Source: CAYPGJ01 sp050174775
GTDB lineage: Bacteria > Planctomycetota > Phycisphaerae > Phycisphaerales > UBA1924
Reading direction: 5' to 3'
DNA length: 64,000 nt
Assembly (NCBI GenBank): GCA_050174775.1
Contig: JBFXJP010000001.1
Location: forward strand, 744,001-808,000
This document shows, piece after piece, positions 50,598-60,168 of the stretch (the first letter of the stretch is position 1; each line of letters starts with the position of its first letter). Below the pieces are notes generated by a model. That model saw only the letters and a list, made by a program, of their open reading frames with translations, searched no databases and was not told the origin of the DNA. Both the position numbers and the translations under genes were made by a program.

Positions 50598-53500
50598 GAA
50601 CGGTCGCCGTTGAGGCGTGCGAGCATTGCGTGGGGTTGGGGCGCGGGGTGGGGAGAGGCGTGCGCATCGTCGGTGAGACGGGTGTAGGCGGCGGGGTCCC
50701 AATCGCGTCCGAGGGCACGCGCGAGCGCGATGCGCGCGTCGATGACGAGTGACATGAGCATGGGGACGAGGAAGAGGGTGAAGATGGTGGAGCAGGCGAG
50801 GCCGCCGACGACGACGGCGCCGAGACCGCGGTAGAGCTCGGAGCCGGCGCCTGGCTGGAGGACGAGTGGGAGCATGCCGAGGACGGAGGTGAGGGATGTC
50901 ATCATGATTGGTCGGAGGCGCGTGCGTGCGGACTCGGCGATGGCGTCGCGGTAGGGCATGCGTTGGATGCGTTCGTGCTCGGTTTCGCCGAAGCCGCGCA
51001 TGAAGTTGAGGGCCTGTGCGACGATGAGGATGGCGTTGTTGACGACGGTGCCGATGAGGATGACGAAGCCGAGCATGGTGAGGGTGTCGAGCTGCTGGAG
51101 GGGGTCGAAGGTGTGGACGAGTCTGAGTGCTGCGAGACCTCCGACGAGCGCGAGTGGGACGGAGATGAGGATGACGAGGGGGTAGAGCCAGTTCTCGAAG
51201 AGTGCGCACATGACGAGGTAGCAGCAGAGCAGCGCGATGAAGAGCCGGGAGGAGGCAAGGGATTTGAGGATGGAGAAGAAGGAGCCGGTCCAGTCGCCGA
51301 GCATCTGGGCGCGGACCTGGGTGAGTTTGTCGGCGGCGCCTGCGAGTGAGGTGCGGACGTTGGGGGGGATGGCGCCGGCCTGACGGAGGGGGGCGATGAT
51401 GTCGTTCTCGACGACCTCGGTGGCGCGTTCGAGGGCGACGCCGGGTGGCGCGGAGATGACGAGGGTGACGGAGCGGCGACCTTCGACGCGGTTGATCTGT
51501 TGGGGGGAGTCGACGCGCTGGAGTGTGGCGACGACGCCGAGGGGGACGGTCTTGCCGGAGGGGGTTGCGATGGGGATGGAGGCAAGATCGTTGAAGGAGA
51601 GTCGGGGCGCGCTCCAGTCGGCCTGTCGGGACTCGATGACGCGGAGGTCGATGCGGTCTCCGGCGTAGTTGTATTCGCCGATGATGGCGCCGTCGCCGAC
51701 GGCGCGAGCGGCGAGGCCGACGTCGGTGACGGAGAGGCCGACGTCCGCTGCCGCGGCGCGGTTGACGATGGCCTGGACTTCCTGGGCGGGGATGTTGAAG
51801 TTGCCGGGGTCGGGGCGGACGGAAGAGAAGACGCGCTGGCCGACAAACTCGAACGCTTTGCCCATCACGGCGCTCGCGGCGCGACGGACATCGTCGAGGT
51901 TGTCGCCGGTGATCTCGAGCTCGACGGCATTGCCGGCGCCGAAGCCGCCGATGTTGAAGAGGGGCGTCTGGAAGGGGATGGAGAAGACGCCCGGGACGAC
52001 CTCGGGGCGTGCCGCGTAGGTGAAGAGGTCGACGAGAGGTTTGACGTTCTCCTCGTCGGAGCTGGTGGCGCCCATGAACATGGCGCCAGGGAAGGTGACG
52101 AAGAAGAAGTTGTCGATGGGAGGGGGCGTGACGGTGATCGCGGCGCCGGTGACGGGGTTCGTGCCGGGGATGGAGGGGGTTGGGCCGAGGGGGGTCATCC
52201 GCCCGGCTTCCCAGTAGGGCCGGAGTGTGGATTCGATTCGTTGGCCGAGGGCGATCTGCTTGTCGAGGTTGTATCCGGGGGGCGGGATGAGGAAGGCGAA
52301 GATGAGATTGCGGTTGCCTGCGGGGAGGTAGGAGGAGGGCGGGGTGAGGACGATGGCGCCGACGAGGGCTGCGAATGCGAGGCCTGTGACCACGGCGAGA
52401 CGGAGGACCCAGGAGCCGAGCGCGAGTTTGAGGAAGCGGGCGTAGACGCGTTGGATGGCGGCGCCGAAGCGGGTGACGGGGTTGGGCTTTGCCTTGGGAG
52501 AGGCGGTGCGGAGGTCGGCCTTGAGGAGGCGCGCGGCGGCGGGGGGGATGATGGTGATGGAGGCGATGAGGGAGAGGAGGACGGCGGCGCAGATGGCGAG
52601 GGAGATGTCGCGGAAGAGCTGGCCGACTTCCTCCTGCACGGTGAGGACGGGGATGAAGACGATGACGGTGGTGAGGGTGGAGATGAGGATGGCGGCCCAG
52701 ACTTCGCCTGCGCCTCGGAGGGCGGCGCGGGGGGCGTTGTCGCCCATCTGTCGGCGTCGGTAGATGTTCTCGAGGACGACGACGGCGTTATCGACGACCA
52801 TGCCGACGGCGAAGGCCATGCCTGCGAGGGAGAGGACGTTTACGTTGCGGCCCAGGAGCTGGAGCGCGAGGAAGGAGCCGACGATGGAGACGGGGATGGT
52901 GAGGGCGATGATGAGGGTGGCGCGGAAGGAGCGGAGCAAGAGGAGGAGGCAGATCGCGGCGAGCGCGCCGCCGATGTAGATGTTGGACTGGACGAGATCG
53001 AGCGCGTTGTAGATGTAGATGGTCTGGTCGTAGACCTGCTCGAGGACGAAGGGCTTGGCAAGGGCGAGCCGGCGGGTCTCGGCTTCGAGCAGGCCGCCGG
53101 GGCCGTTGAGTTCGCGGACGGCGGCCTTGAGGCCGTCCATGACGGAGAGGACGTTGGCACCGGGCTCTCGTTGCGCGTTGAGCGCGAGGACGGTGCGTCC
53201 CTTGGAGCGGACGATGGAGGTGGGCTCTTTGTAGGTCTGGACGACGTCCGCCAGGTCTCGGACACGGACGGGGACGCCGTCCCGGTGTGCGACGACGGTG
53301 AGGCGGATCTGCTCGAGGTCCTCGTACTCGCCGACGACGCGGAATCGCACGTCGCGTTTGCCTTCGGGGAGCTGGCCCGCGGAGACGTTGACGTTCTCGC
53401 GCCGGAGGGCGTTGACGAACTCCGTCATGGAGATCTGGCGCGCGGCGAGCGCGTCGGCGTCGATGCGGACCTGGACCTCGCGCTCGCGTCCGCCCAGCAC

Positions 53501-54031
53501 GCGGACTTCGGAGAGCCCTTCGACGCGCTCGAGGTAGGGCTTGATGTGGTCGTAGGCGAAGTCGTAGGCCTCGCGCGTGTCGAAGTCGGTGTCGGCGCAG
53601 GTGAGGAGGATCCAGGCGATGTAGTCGCGGGAGCGTTGGTCGCCCGAGATGACGACGGGGTTGTCGACCTCCGCGGGATAGGAGGGGACTTCGCGGAGCT
53701 TGTCGGAGACCTGCCGGAACGCGTCGTCCTTGTCGGCGCCCACGACGAACTCGAGCCGGACCGTGCCGGAGTCCTGCTGCGCGACGGAGGTGATCTGCTT
53801 GAGGTTGGAGACCCCTTTGAGGAAGTTCTCCTGCTCGATGAGGATCTCGCGCTCGATCTCGGCAGGCGAGGCGCCTTCCCAGAAGGTCGAGACGGTGATG
53901 ACCGTGGAGTCGACGTTGGGGGTGAGCTGCACGGGGACGGTGGCGACCGCGATGAGCCCCGCGAGCACGAGGAGCACGGCTGCGACGGCCACGCCGACCG
54001 GACGCTGGATGCAGAGTCGGATGAGTCCCAC
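50594..54031 (-). CDS. RND-family efflux pump inner-membrane subunit (HAE1-like)
   Basis: 1145 residues from GTG 54031. The N-terminus LIRLCIQRPVGVAVAAVLLV and the periplasmic start VPVQLTPNVDSTVITVSTFW are typical of the AcrB/MexB group. GMAFAVGMVVDNAVVVLENI is the central signature in membrane segment 4; it has one Asp and an Asn where AcrB has two Asp. The second half repeats the topology (VILISVPLALVGGLAALRLV; MLGFVILIGTVVNNAILIVA). A ribosome-proximal overlap couples it to lipB. It likely exports hydrophobic compounds with the adaptor encoded just upstream. No outer-membrane factor gene lies in the group. Confidence 0.95.
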   Translation of the reverse strand: MGLIRLCIQRPVGVAVAAVLLVLAGLIAVATVPVQLTPNVDSTVITVSTFWEGASPAEIEREILIEQENFLKGVSNLKQITSVAQQDSGTVRLEFVVGADKDDAFRQVSDKLREVPSYPAEVDNPVVISGDQRSRDYIAWILLTCADTDFDTREAYDFAYDHIKPYLERVEGLSEVRVLGGREREVQVRIDADALAARQISMTEFVNALRRENVNVSAGQLPEGKRDVRFRVVGEYEDLEQIRLTVVAHRDGVPVRVRDLADVVQTYKEPTSIVRSKGRTVLALNAQREPGANVLSVMDGLKAAVRELNGPGGLLEAETRRLALAKPFVLEQVYDQTIYIYNALDLVQSNIYIGGALAAICLLLLLRSFRATLIIALTIPVSIVGSFLALQLLGRNVNVLSLAGMAFAVGMVVDNAVVVLENIYRRRQMGDNAPRAALRGAGEVWAAILISTLTTVIVFIPVLTVQEEVGQLFRDISLAICAAVLLSLIASITIIPPAAARLLKADLRTASPKAKPNPVTRFGAAIQRVYARFLKLALGSWVLRLAVVTGLAFAALVGAIVLTPPSSYLPAGNRNLIFAFLIPPPGYNLDKQIALGQRIESTLRPYWEAGRMTPLGPTPSIPGTNPVTGAAITVTPPPIDNFFFVTFPGAMFMGATSSDEENVKPLVDLFTYAARPEVVPGVFSIPFQTPLFNIGGFGAGNAVELEITGDNLDDVRRAASAVMGKAFEFVGQRVFSSVRPDPGNFNIPAQEVQAIVNRAAAADVGLSVTDVGLAARAVGDGAIIGEYNYAGDRIDLRVIESRQADWSAPRLSFNDLASIPIATPSGKTVPLGVVATLQRVDSPQQINRVEGRRSVTLVISAPPGVALERATEVVENDIIAPLRQAGAIPPNVRTSLAGAADKLTQVRAQMLGDWTGSFFSILKSLASSRLFIALLCCYLVMCALFENWLYPLVILISVPLALVGGLAALRLVHTFDPLQQLDTLTMLGFVILIGTVVNNAILIVAQALNFMRGFGETEHERIQRMPYRDAIAESARTRLRPIMMTSLTSVLGMLPLVLQPGAGSELYRGLGAVVVGGLACSTIFTLFLVPMLMSLVIDARIALARALGRDWDPAAYTRLTDDAHASPHPAPQPHAMLARLNGDRS

Positions 54032-54032
54032 G

Positions 54033-55223
54033 TCAGTTGTTGTCCTGCGCGGGGGGCGGGGTTGCGTTCAGGACGTCGGGGTTGGCGATCTGGAGCGGTT
54101 GGCCCGGAAAGAGGATGCGCTCGTTGCCTTCGGTGATGACGAACGCGCCCGGGAAGAGCGGGCCTGAGAGGGTGCGGACGACCGTGAGGGCGTCAAATGT
54201 GAAGACGGTCTCGACACGCGCGGGGACTGCGGCGCGGTCTTCGGCGGTCTGGCCTGTGGCGGTGAAGACGTACCAGCCGGCGTCGTCGCGCAGGAGCGCG
54301 TCGGCGGGCACGAGGAGCATGGGGGCCTGCTCGCCGGTAGGGATGGAGGCCGTGACTGTCATGCCGGGACGGAAGACGCCCTCGGGGTTGTCGATGGTGG
54401 CGCGGACGGGGAAGGTGCGCGTCGCGGCGTCGCCCATGGAGAGGATCGCGTCGGCGTTGGCCTGGAGCGTGGTGGCGATGGCCGGGATGGAGATGGAGAG
54501 CACCGGCGCGGATTGGGTGAGGGGCTTGAGGTAGCGCTCGGGGACGTCGATCCAGGCTTCGAGGCGGTCGAGGTCGATGATGCGCGCGACGGTGCGGCCA
54601 CGATCGGCCCACTCGCCCTCGTCGATGTCGCGCGCGACGACCTGTCCTGCGAATGGGGCGCGGATGGTGAGGTCTTCGAGGCGTTGCTCAAGGAGCGAGG
54701 CCTTGGCCTGATCGGATGCGGACTCGGCTTTGGCCTGATCGCGTCGTGCGCGAGCGCGCTGGAGGGCGGTTTGCCCGTCGAGGAGCTCGTTCTCGGTGGC
54801 GGAGGCGCGGGAGTGGAGGTCGGTGAGCCGCGCGTGGTCGCGCTCGGCTTTGGAGAGGTCGGCTTCGCGCTCTGCGAGGAGCGCGAGGGAGCGGATGGCG
54901 TCGGCGCGGGCTGCGGTGACCTCGGGCTTGAGCACGGCGTCGTCGAGGATGACGAGGACGTCATTCTCTTTGACGCGGTCGCCCTGGCGCACCGCCACGG
55001 ACTTCACGCGGCCCGGCTCGCGGGAGGCGACCTGCGCTTCGCGCACAGCGCGGATGCGGCCGGTGGCGTTGATGCGCTGATCGACGGGGCGCATCTGGGC
55101 CGGGGCGATGCGGACCACGGCTTTCGGCGGGCCGCTCTGGGCGTGCGCGTGCGCACACGTGATGAGCAGCGCCGCGGTCGAGAGCCACAGAGCCAGCCGA
55201 CGAGATGACGACGTCGAAAGCAC
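54033..55223 (-). CDS. RND efflux periplasmic adaptor (membrane fusion protein)
   Basis: 396 residues from GTG 55223, chosen because CAGGGAGG is correctly spaced; a TTG six codons earlier is possible. A signal peptide (LWLSTAALLITCAHAHAQ) is followed by the HlyD/AcrA biotinyl-lipoyl half motif (ASREPGRVKSVAVRQGDRVK), a long coiled hairpin (VTAARADAIRSLALLAEREA; LDGQTALQRARARRDQAKAE), the second lipoyl half (LTIRAPFAGQVVARDIDEGE) and a beta barrel (TFPVRATIDNPEGVFRPGMT). It bridges the pump with an outer-membrane channel. It sits one base upstream of the pump gene. Confidence 0.94.
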   Translation of the reverse strand: MLSTSSSRRLALWLSTAALLITCAHAHAQSGPPKAVVRIAPAQMRPVDQRINATGRIRAVREAQVASREPGRVKSVAVRQGDRVKENDVLVILDDAVLKPEVTAARADAIRSLALLAEREADLSKAERDHARLTDLHSRASATENELLDGQTALQRARARRDQAKAESASDQAKASLLEQRLEDLTIRAPFAGQVVARDIDEGEWADRGRTVARIIDLDRLEAWIDVPERYLKPLTQSAPVLSISIPAIATTLQANADAILSMGDAATRTFPVRATIDNPEGVFRPGMTVTASIPTGEQAPMLLVPADALLRDDAGWYVFTATGQTAEDRAAVPARVETVFTFDALTVVRTLSGPLFPGAFVITEGNERILFPGQPLQIANPDVLNATPPPAQDNN

Positions 55224-55289
55224 GGGAGCCTCCCTGGGCAAGAATGCCCTAGGGTAGGCTCACCGATACCTGACCGCTTGTGTCGTGGC

Positions 55290-56666
<1,377 letters not shown>

Positions 56667-56803
56667 GCGACTCCCGTGGTTATAGGGAAACAGAAGCGGT
56701 CGGGGCAGCCACGGCCGCCGCACCGCCGCAAGTGTATCGGCACACCGAGCGCCGATCCTCATCTCCGTGTTGAGGAAGCCGCACGAGGGCACGTCCGGCG
56801 CGG

Positions 56804-57121
56804 TTATTCGGGTTTGAACGGGGGTCCGGGGTTGCGCGGCCCTTGAACGGGGCTGGAATCATCCCCAGCGGACCCCCGGTGCGTCCCGGCAACAGCGGCG
56901 AGCATCGCGTCTCGGGCCTTCTGGAATTCCTCGTCGGAGAGGCGGCCCTGCGCGTGGAGTGTGCGCAGTTCATGCAGGGTGAAGGGCGGATCGTCGGGGC
57001 GCTGGCTTGTGAGCAACCGCCGGCGCAGCCACGTAATGAACGCAACGAGCACGACGACCGTGAGGATGAGCACGATGGCCCAGAGCAGGACGCCGGACAC
57101 GGCTGAGGCGGCGAGGATCAT
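56804..57121 (-). CDS. Small membrane protein with SHOCT-like C-terminus
   Basis: 105 residues from ATG 57121, whose A is shared with the stop codon of the amidohydrolase gene. One membrane helix (LLWAIVLILTVVVLVAFITW) is followed by a basic stretch and TLHELRTLHAQGRLSDEEFQ then KARDAML, the SHOCT-type short helical module. Such modules are common at the ends of bacterial membrane proteins and are thought to assist oligomerisation. It is coupled to the amidohydrolase upstream and lies before clpX. Function unknown. Confidence 0.75.
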   Translation of the reverse strand: MILAASAVSGVLLWAIVLILTVVVLVAFITWLRRRLLTSQRPDDPPFTLHELRTLHAQGRLSDEEFQKARDAMLAAVAGTHRGSAGDDSSPVQGPRNPGPPFKPE

Positions 57122-58446
57122 CAGGGCAGCGCGATCGCGCCCCCGTCCTTCATCACGAAGCGGATGCGCTGCATCGCGCCGATGTCCGACAGGGGATCAC
57201 CGTTGACCGCCACGATGTCCGCGCACTTGCCCTGTTCGATGGAGCCGATCTCGGCGTTGAGGCCGAGGAGGTCGGCGGCATGGATCGTGGCGCAGGCGAG
57301 CGCGTCGACGGGGGTCATCCCGGCTTCGACCATGAGGGCGAACTCTCGGCCGTTGTCGCCGTGGGGGCCTACGCCGCAGTCGGTGCCGAAGGCGATGCGG
57401 ACGCCGGCTTTGTAGGCCTTGCCGAGAGATGCCTTCATGACGGGGCCGACGCGGAGAGCCTTCTCGCGGACGGCCGGGAGGAAGTAGGAGTCTTCTTCGG
57501 AGGCGATGCGAGCGACGGTCATGCCGGCGTGGAGGGTGGGGACGAGATAGGCGCCGCTGGACTTGAAGAGCGAGATGGCTTCGTCGTCAAGGAAGGATCC
57601 GTGCTCGATGGAATCGACGCCGGCGCGGAGGGCTGCCTTGATGCCGCCCGTGCCGTGGGCGTGCGCGGCGACCTTGCGTCCGAGCATGTGGGCGGTTTCG
57701 ACGATGGCGTGGAGTTCGTCGTCGGTGAACTGCTGCTCGGTGCCTGCTGCTGTGGCGGAGAGCACCCCGCCGGTGGCTGTGAGTTTGATGACGTCGGCGC
57801 CACGCTTCACCTGCGAACGGACGGCTTTGCGGCACTCATCGGGTCCGTCAGCCACGCCCTGCATGGCGCCTGGCACGTGGAAGAGGTCCTCGCGATAGCC
57901 CAGCGTACGGTCAGCATGGCCGCCGGTGGGGGTGATGGACTGTCCGGCTTCGAGGATGCGCGGGCCGAGGACGTCGCCTCGACGGATGGCGTCGCGCAGC
58001 GCGAACGCGGCGCGCCCCTGCGAGCCGACGTTGCGGATCGTGGTGAAGCCGGCGCGGAGGGTCTTGCCGGCGTAGACGGCGCCCTGGAGCGCGAAGTCGG
58101 CGTCGGAGAGCTCCACGGCCTGCACGCGCTGCGCGGGGTTCATCTCCCACGTGATGTGTGTGTGGCAATCGATGAGGCCCGGCAGGACGAAGGCGTCCTT
58201 CAGGTCGATGATGCGCGCATCGGCGAACTCGGCGCCGAGGGAGGCCGGAGCGGCATAGCCCTTCTCGACTTTGGCGATGCGGCCGTCGAGCACGGCGATG
58301 GTGGCTTCGCGGACGACATCGGATCGCCCCGGCGACGCGAGCAGCGAGCCGCAGTGCAGGACGACGGCGTCGGCGGCGAGGGACGGCGGTGCGACGATCA
58401 GAAGCAGGGTGGCAAGAACGCGCAGGAACGACCGGGGGGTGCGCAT
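57121..58446 (-). CDS. Exported metal-dependent amidohydrolase
   Basis: 441 residues from ATG 58446. A signal peptide (FLRVLATLLLIVAPPSLAA) precedes an amidohydrolase of the imidazolonepropionase/prolidase-like group. The metal ligands are visible: DCHTHI (His95, His97), the carboxylated Lys in GADVIKLTATGGVLS, then AAHAHGTGGIKAALRAG and SIEHGSFLDDEAI, and the Asp of RIAFGTDCGVGPHGDNG. The N- and C-terminal small beta domain is present (VNGDPLSDIGAMQRIRFVMK). Close relatives include secreted Xaa-Pro-type dipeptidases. The actual substrate is not known. It leads into the SHOCT gene and clpX. Confidence 0.9.
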   Translation of the reverse strand: MRTPRSFLRVLATLLLIVAPPSLAADAVVLHCGSLLASPGRSDVVREATIAVLDGRIAKVEKGYAAPASLGAEFADARIIDLKDAFVLPGLIDCHTHITWEMNPAQRVQAVELSDADFALQGAVYAGKTLRAGFTTIRNVGSQGRAAFALRDAIRRGDVLGPRILEAGQSITPTGGHADRTLGYREDLFHVPGAMQGVADGPDECRKAVRSQVKRGADVIKLTATGGVLSATAAGTEQQFTDDELHAIVETAHMLGRKVAAHAHGTGGIKAALRAGVDSIEHGSFLDDEAISLFKSSGAYLVPTLHAGMTVARIASEEDSYFLPAVREKALRVGPVMKASLGKAYKAGVRIAFGTDCGVGPHGDNGREFALMVEAGMTPVDALACATIHAADLLGLNAEIGSIEQGKCADIVAVNGDPLSDIGAMQRIRFVMKDGGAIALP

Positions 58447-58510
58447 GCGGCAACTCCGTGTTCGGACTCTGTGATCAGTCCGGATGGTACCGGCGCGAGG
58501 CGGTCCGGCG

Positions 58511-59875
58511 TCAGTCCTTGGCGTCGGCCTTGTCGAACTCCTCGGGCGAGACGTCGCTGATGGAGGCCTTGGAGAGCAGCGCGTCCATGGCCTTGTGTTC
58601 GCGCACTTGCTGGACGAGCATGCCGACCTGGTTGTTGCGGATGAGTTCGTTGCGGAGGCGCTCGGGGCGCTCGCCGCGGTCGATGGCCATCTGGACGATG
58701 CGCTGATTGATCTCGTTCTCGCTGACCTGGACCTTGAGGTCGGTGGCGACGCGGTCGAGCAGGAAGAACATCTTGAGCTCGCGTGCCGCGGCGTCGCTGG
58801 AGGCGGCGCGCATCTCGGCGATCTGCTGCTCGACCTGCATGGGCGGGAAGCCGCGGTACATCAGCTCGAGCCGGCGGCGTTCGAGGTTGCGCGCGGCCTG
58901 GCGCTCGGACATCTTCGTGGGCAGCTCCATCTTCACGCTCGAGAGCAGATGATCGGCGATCTGGCGGCGCATTGCGGCCTGCTGGCGCACGTTGGTGCGC
59001 ATCTCGAGGCGCTGCTTGACGGCCTCGCGCAGGCGGTCCTCCGTCTCGACGCCCAGACGCTGGGCGAGGTCGGCGAGCGCGACGGGCTGGATCCGATCGA
59101 CACGGTCGACCTGGAACTCGATGGTGATGGGCTTGCCCTGGATCGAGATGACCTCGTGGTGCGCCGGGCCCTTGGCCTTCACCTTGATCGTCTCGCCCGA
59201 CTTGGGCGCGCCGATCTGCTTGGCAAAGTCGTCGACGAGCACGCCCATGATCGCGCCCTTGCCCTTGGACTTCTCCTCGGGGATCTGGATCACGGCGCCG
59301 TCGATCTCGAGCACGTTCTTGCCCGACTCGTCGAGGATGATGCCCTTCCCAGTGCAGTAGTCGCCGGGCTCGGCCTTTTCGCGCTCGACCAGATCGCCTT
59401 CGTGCGTGGCGATGCGGTGCAGTTCCTCGTTGAGCATCTCGTCCGACACGGCGTAGAGAGGCTTCTTCACGGGGATGCCTTCAAGAGCGGGCATCGTGAA
59501 CTCGGGAGCCACCTCGACTTCGAGCGTGAACGAGAGGGGCTTCTCCGGGGAGAGCTCGGCTTCGGCCAGGTCCTCCCCGCCCTCGGGATCGCCGACGACA
59601 CGGAGCTTGTGCTGCTCCATGGCCTTCTGGTACGCCGCGGAGACGAGTCGGTTGCGCGCCTCTTCGCGGGCGGACTTTCCGAACATGCGCTCGATGAGGC
59701 CCTTGGGGGCCTTGCCCTTGCGGAAGCCCGGGAGAGCGGCGTTCTCCATGTAGGCCGCGTACGCGGTCTGGAGCGCCTCTGCGACGGTTGGCGCGGGGAT
59801 CTCGAAAGCGAGCTTTTTTCGGCAGGGGCCGGCGTCAGCGAGGGAGATCTTGGGGTCGGCGGTGGTGGTGGCCAT
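58511..59875 (-). CDS. tig: Trigger factor
   Basis: 454 residues from ATG 59875, with GAGGA correctly spaced. The ribosome-binding N-terminal domain has the signature LPGFRKGKAPKGLIERMFG (about residues 48-66). A central FKBP-type domain (GDYCTGKGIILDESGKNVLE; then GAPKSGETIKVKAKGPAHHE) and a long helical C-terminal chaperone domain follow (VRQQAAMRRQIADHLLSSVK; QVEQQIAEMRAASSDAAARE; NELIRNNQVGMLVQQVREHK). It binds nascent chains at the exit tunnel. It is the first gene of the minus-strand run ending at lipB. Confidence 0.96.
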   Translation of the reverse strand: MATTTADPKISLADAGPCRKKLAFEIPAPTVAEALQTAYAAYMENAALPGFRKGKAPKGLIERMFGKSAREEARNRLVSAAYQKAMEQHKLRVVGDPEGGEDLAEAELSPEKPLSFTLEVEVAPEFTMPALEGIPVKKPLYAVSDEMLNEELHRIATHEGDLVEREKAEPGDYCTGKGIILDESGKNVLEIDGAVIQIPEEKSKGKGAIMGVLVDDFAKQIGAPKSGETIKVKAKGPAHHEVISIQGKPITIEFQVDRVDRIQPVALADLAQRLGVETEDRLREAVKQRLEMRTNVRQQAAMRRQIADHLLSSVKMELPTKMSERQAARNLERRRLELMYRGFPPMQVEQQIAEMRAASSDAAARELKMFFLLDRVATDLKVQVSENEINQRIVQMAIDRGERPERLRNELIRNNQVGMLVQQVREHKAMDALLSKASISDVSPEEFDKADAKD

Positions 59876-60044
59876 CGAGATCCTCGTTGCGTGGTGAGGC
59901 GGGTGTGTGTCAGGGAAAGCGATATCGGCCGGACCGAGCGGTCCGGGGGGAAACAGAGGAGCGTACACCGGGGCGTGGTGGGGCGTCCAGCGGTCGCGAC
60001 CCCCCCAAAGCGTTCTGCTTACGGGACTTCCCATGAAAAAGCAT

Positions 60045-60072
60045 TTGTATCCCGTTTGGGAGGGGGTATGGT
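60045..60072 (+). promoter_or_regulatory. Candidate promoter of the subtilase gene
   Basis: TTGTAT (60045-60050) and TATGGT (60067-60072) are separated by 16 bases, each box matching four consensus positions. Transcription would start near 60079, leaving a leader of about 90 bases that contains the hairpins at 60111-60155. Confidence 0.4.
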
Positions 60073-60110
60073 GAGGCGGGGCAGAGGGCCCCCGCCCGAA
60101 GGCCGTGGCG

Positions 60111-60155
60111 CCGATCGGGTTGAGTTTCCCCCGATCGGAACCTTCAGACTGAAGT
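60111..60155 (+). promoter_or_regulatory. Two hairpins in the subtilase leader
   Basis: CCGATCGGG (60111-60119) pairs perfectly with CCCGATCGG (60130-60138), a 9-bp stem with a 10-base loop. It is followed by CTTCAG-A-CTGAAG (about 60142-60154). Both lie close to the start codon at 60169, where no normal Shine-Dalgarno sequence is visible, so they may affect translation or mRNA stability. They do not end in a T tract. Confidence 0.5.
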
Positions 60156-60168
60156 GGGGCCTCACACC

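Noticed and set aside
51500..54136. Long plus-strand frame opposite the RND pump gene
   Set aside because: Gly/Asp/Glu-rich low-complexity sequence without motifs; it shadows a clear RND transporter.
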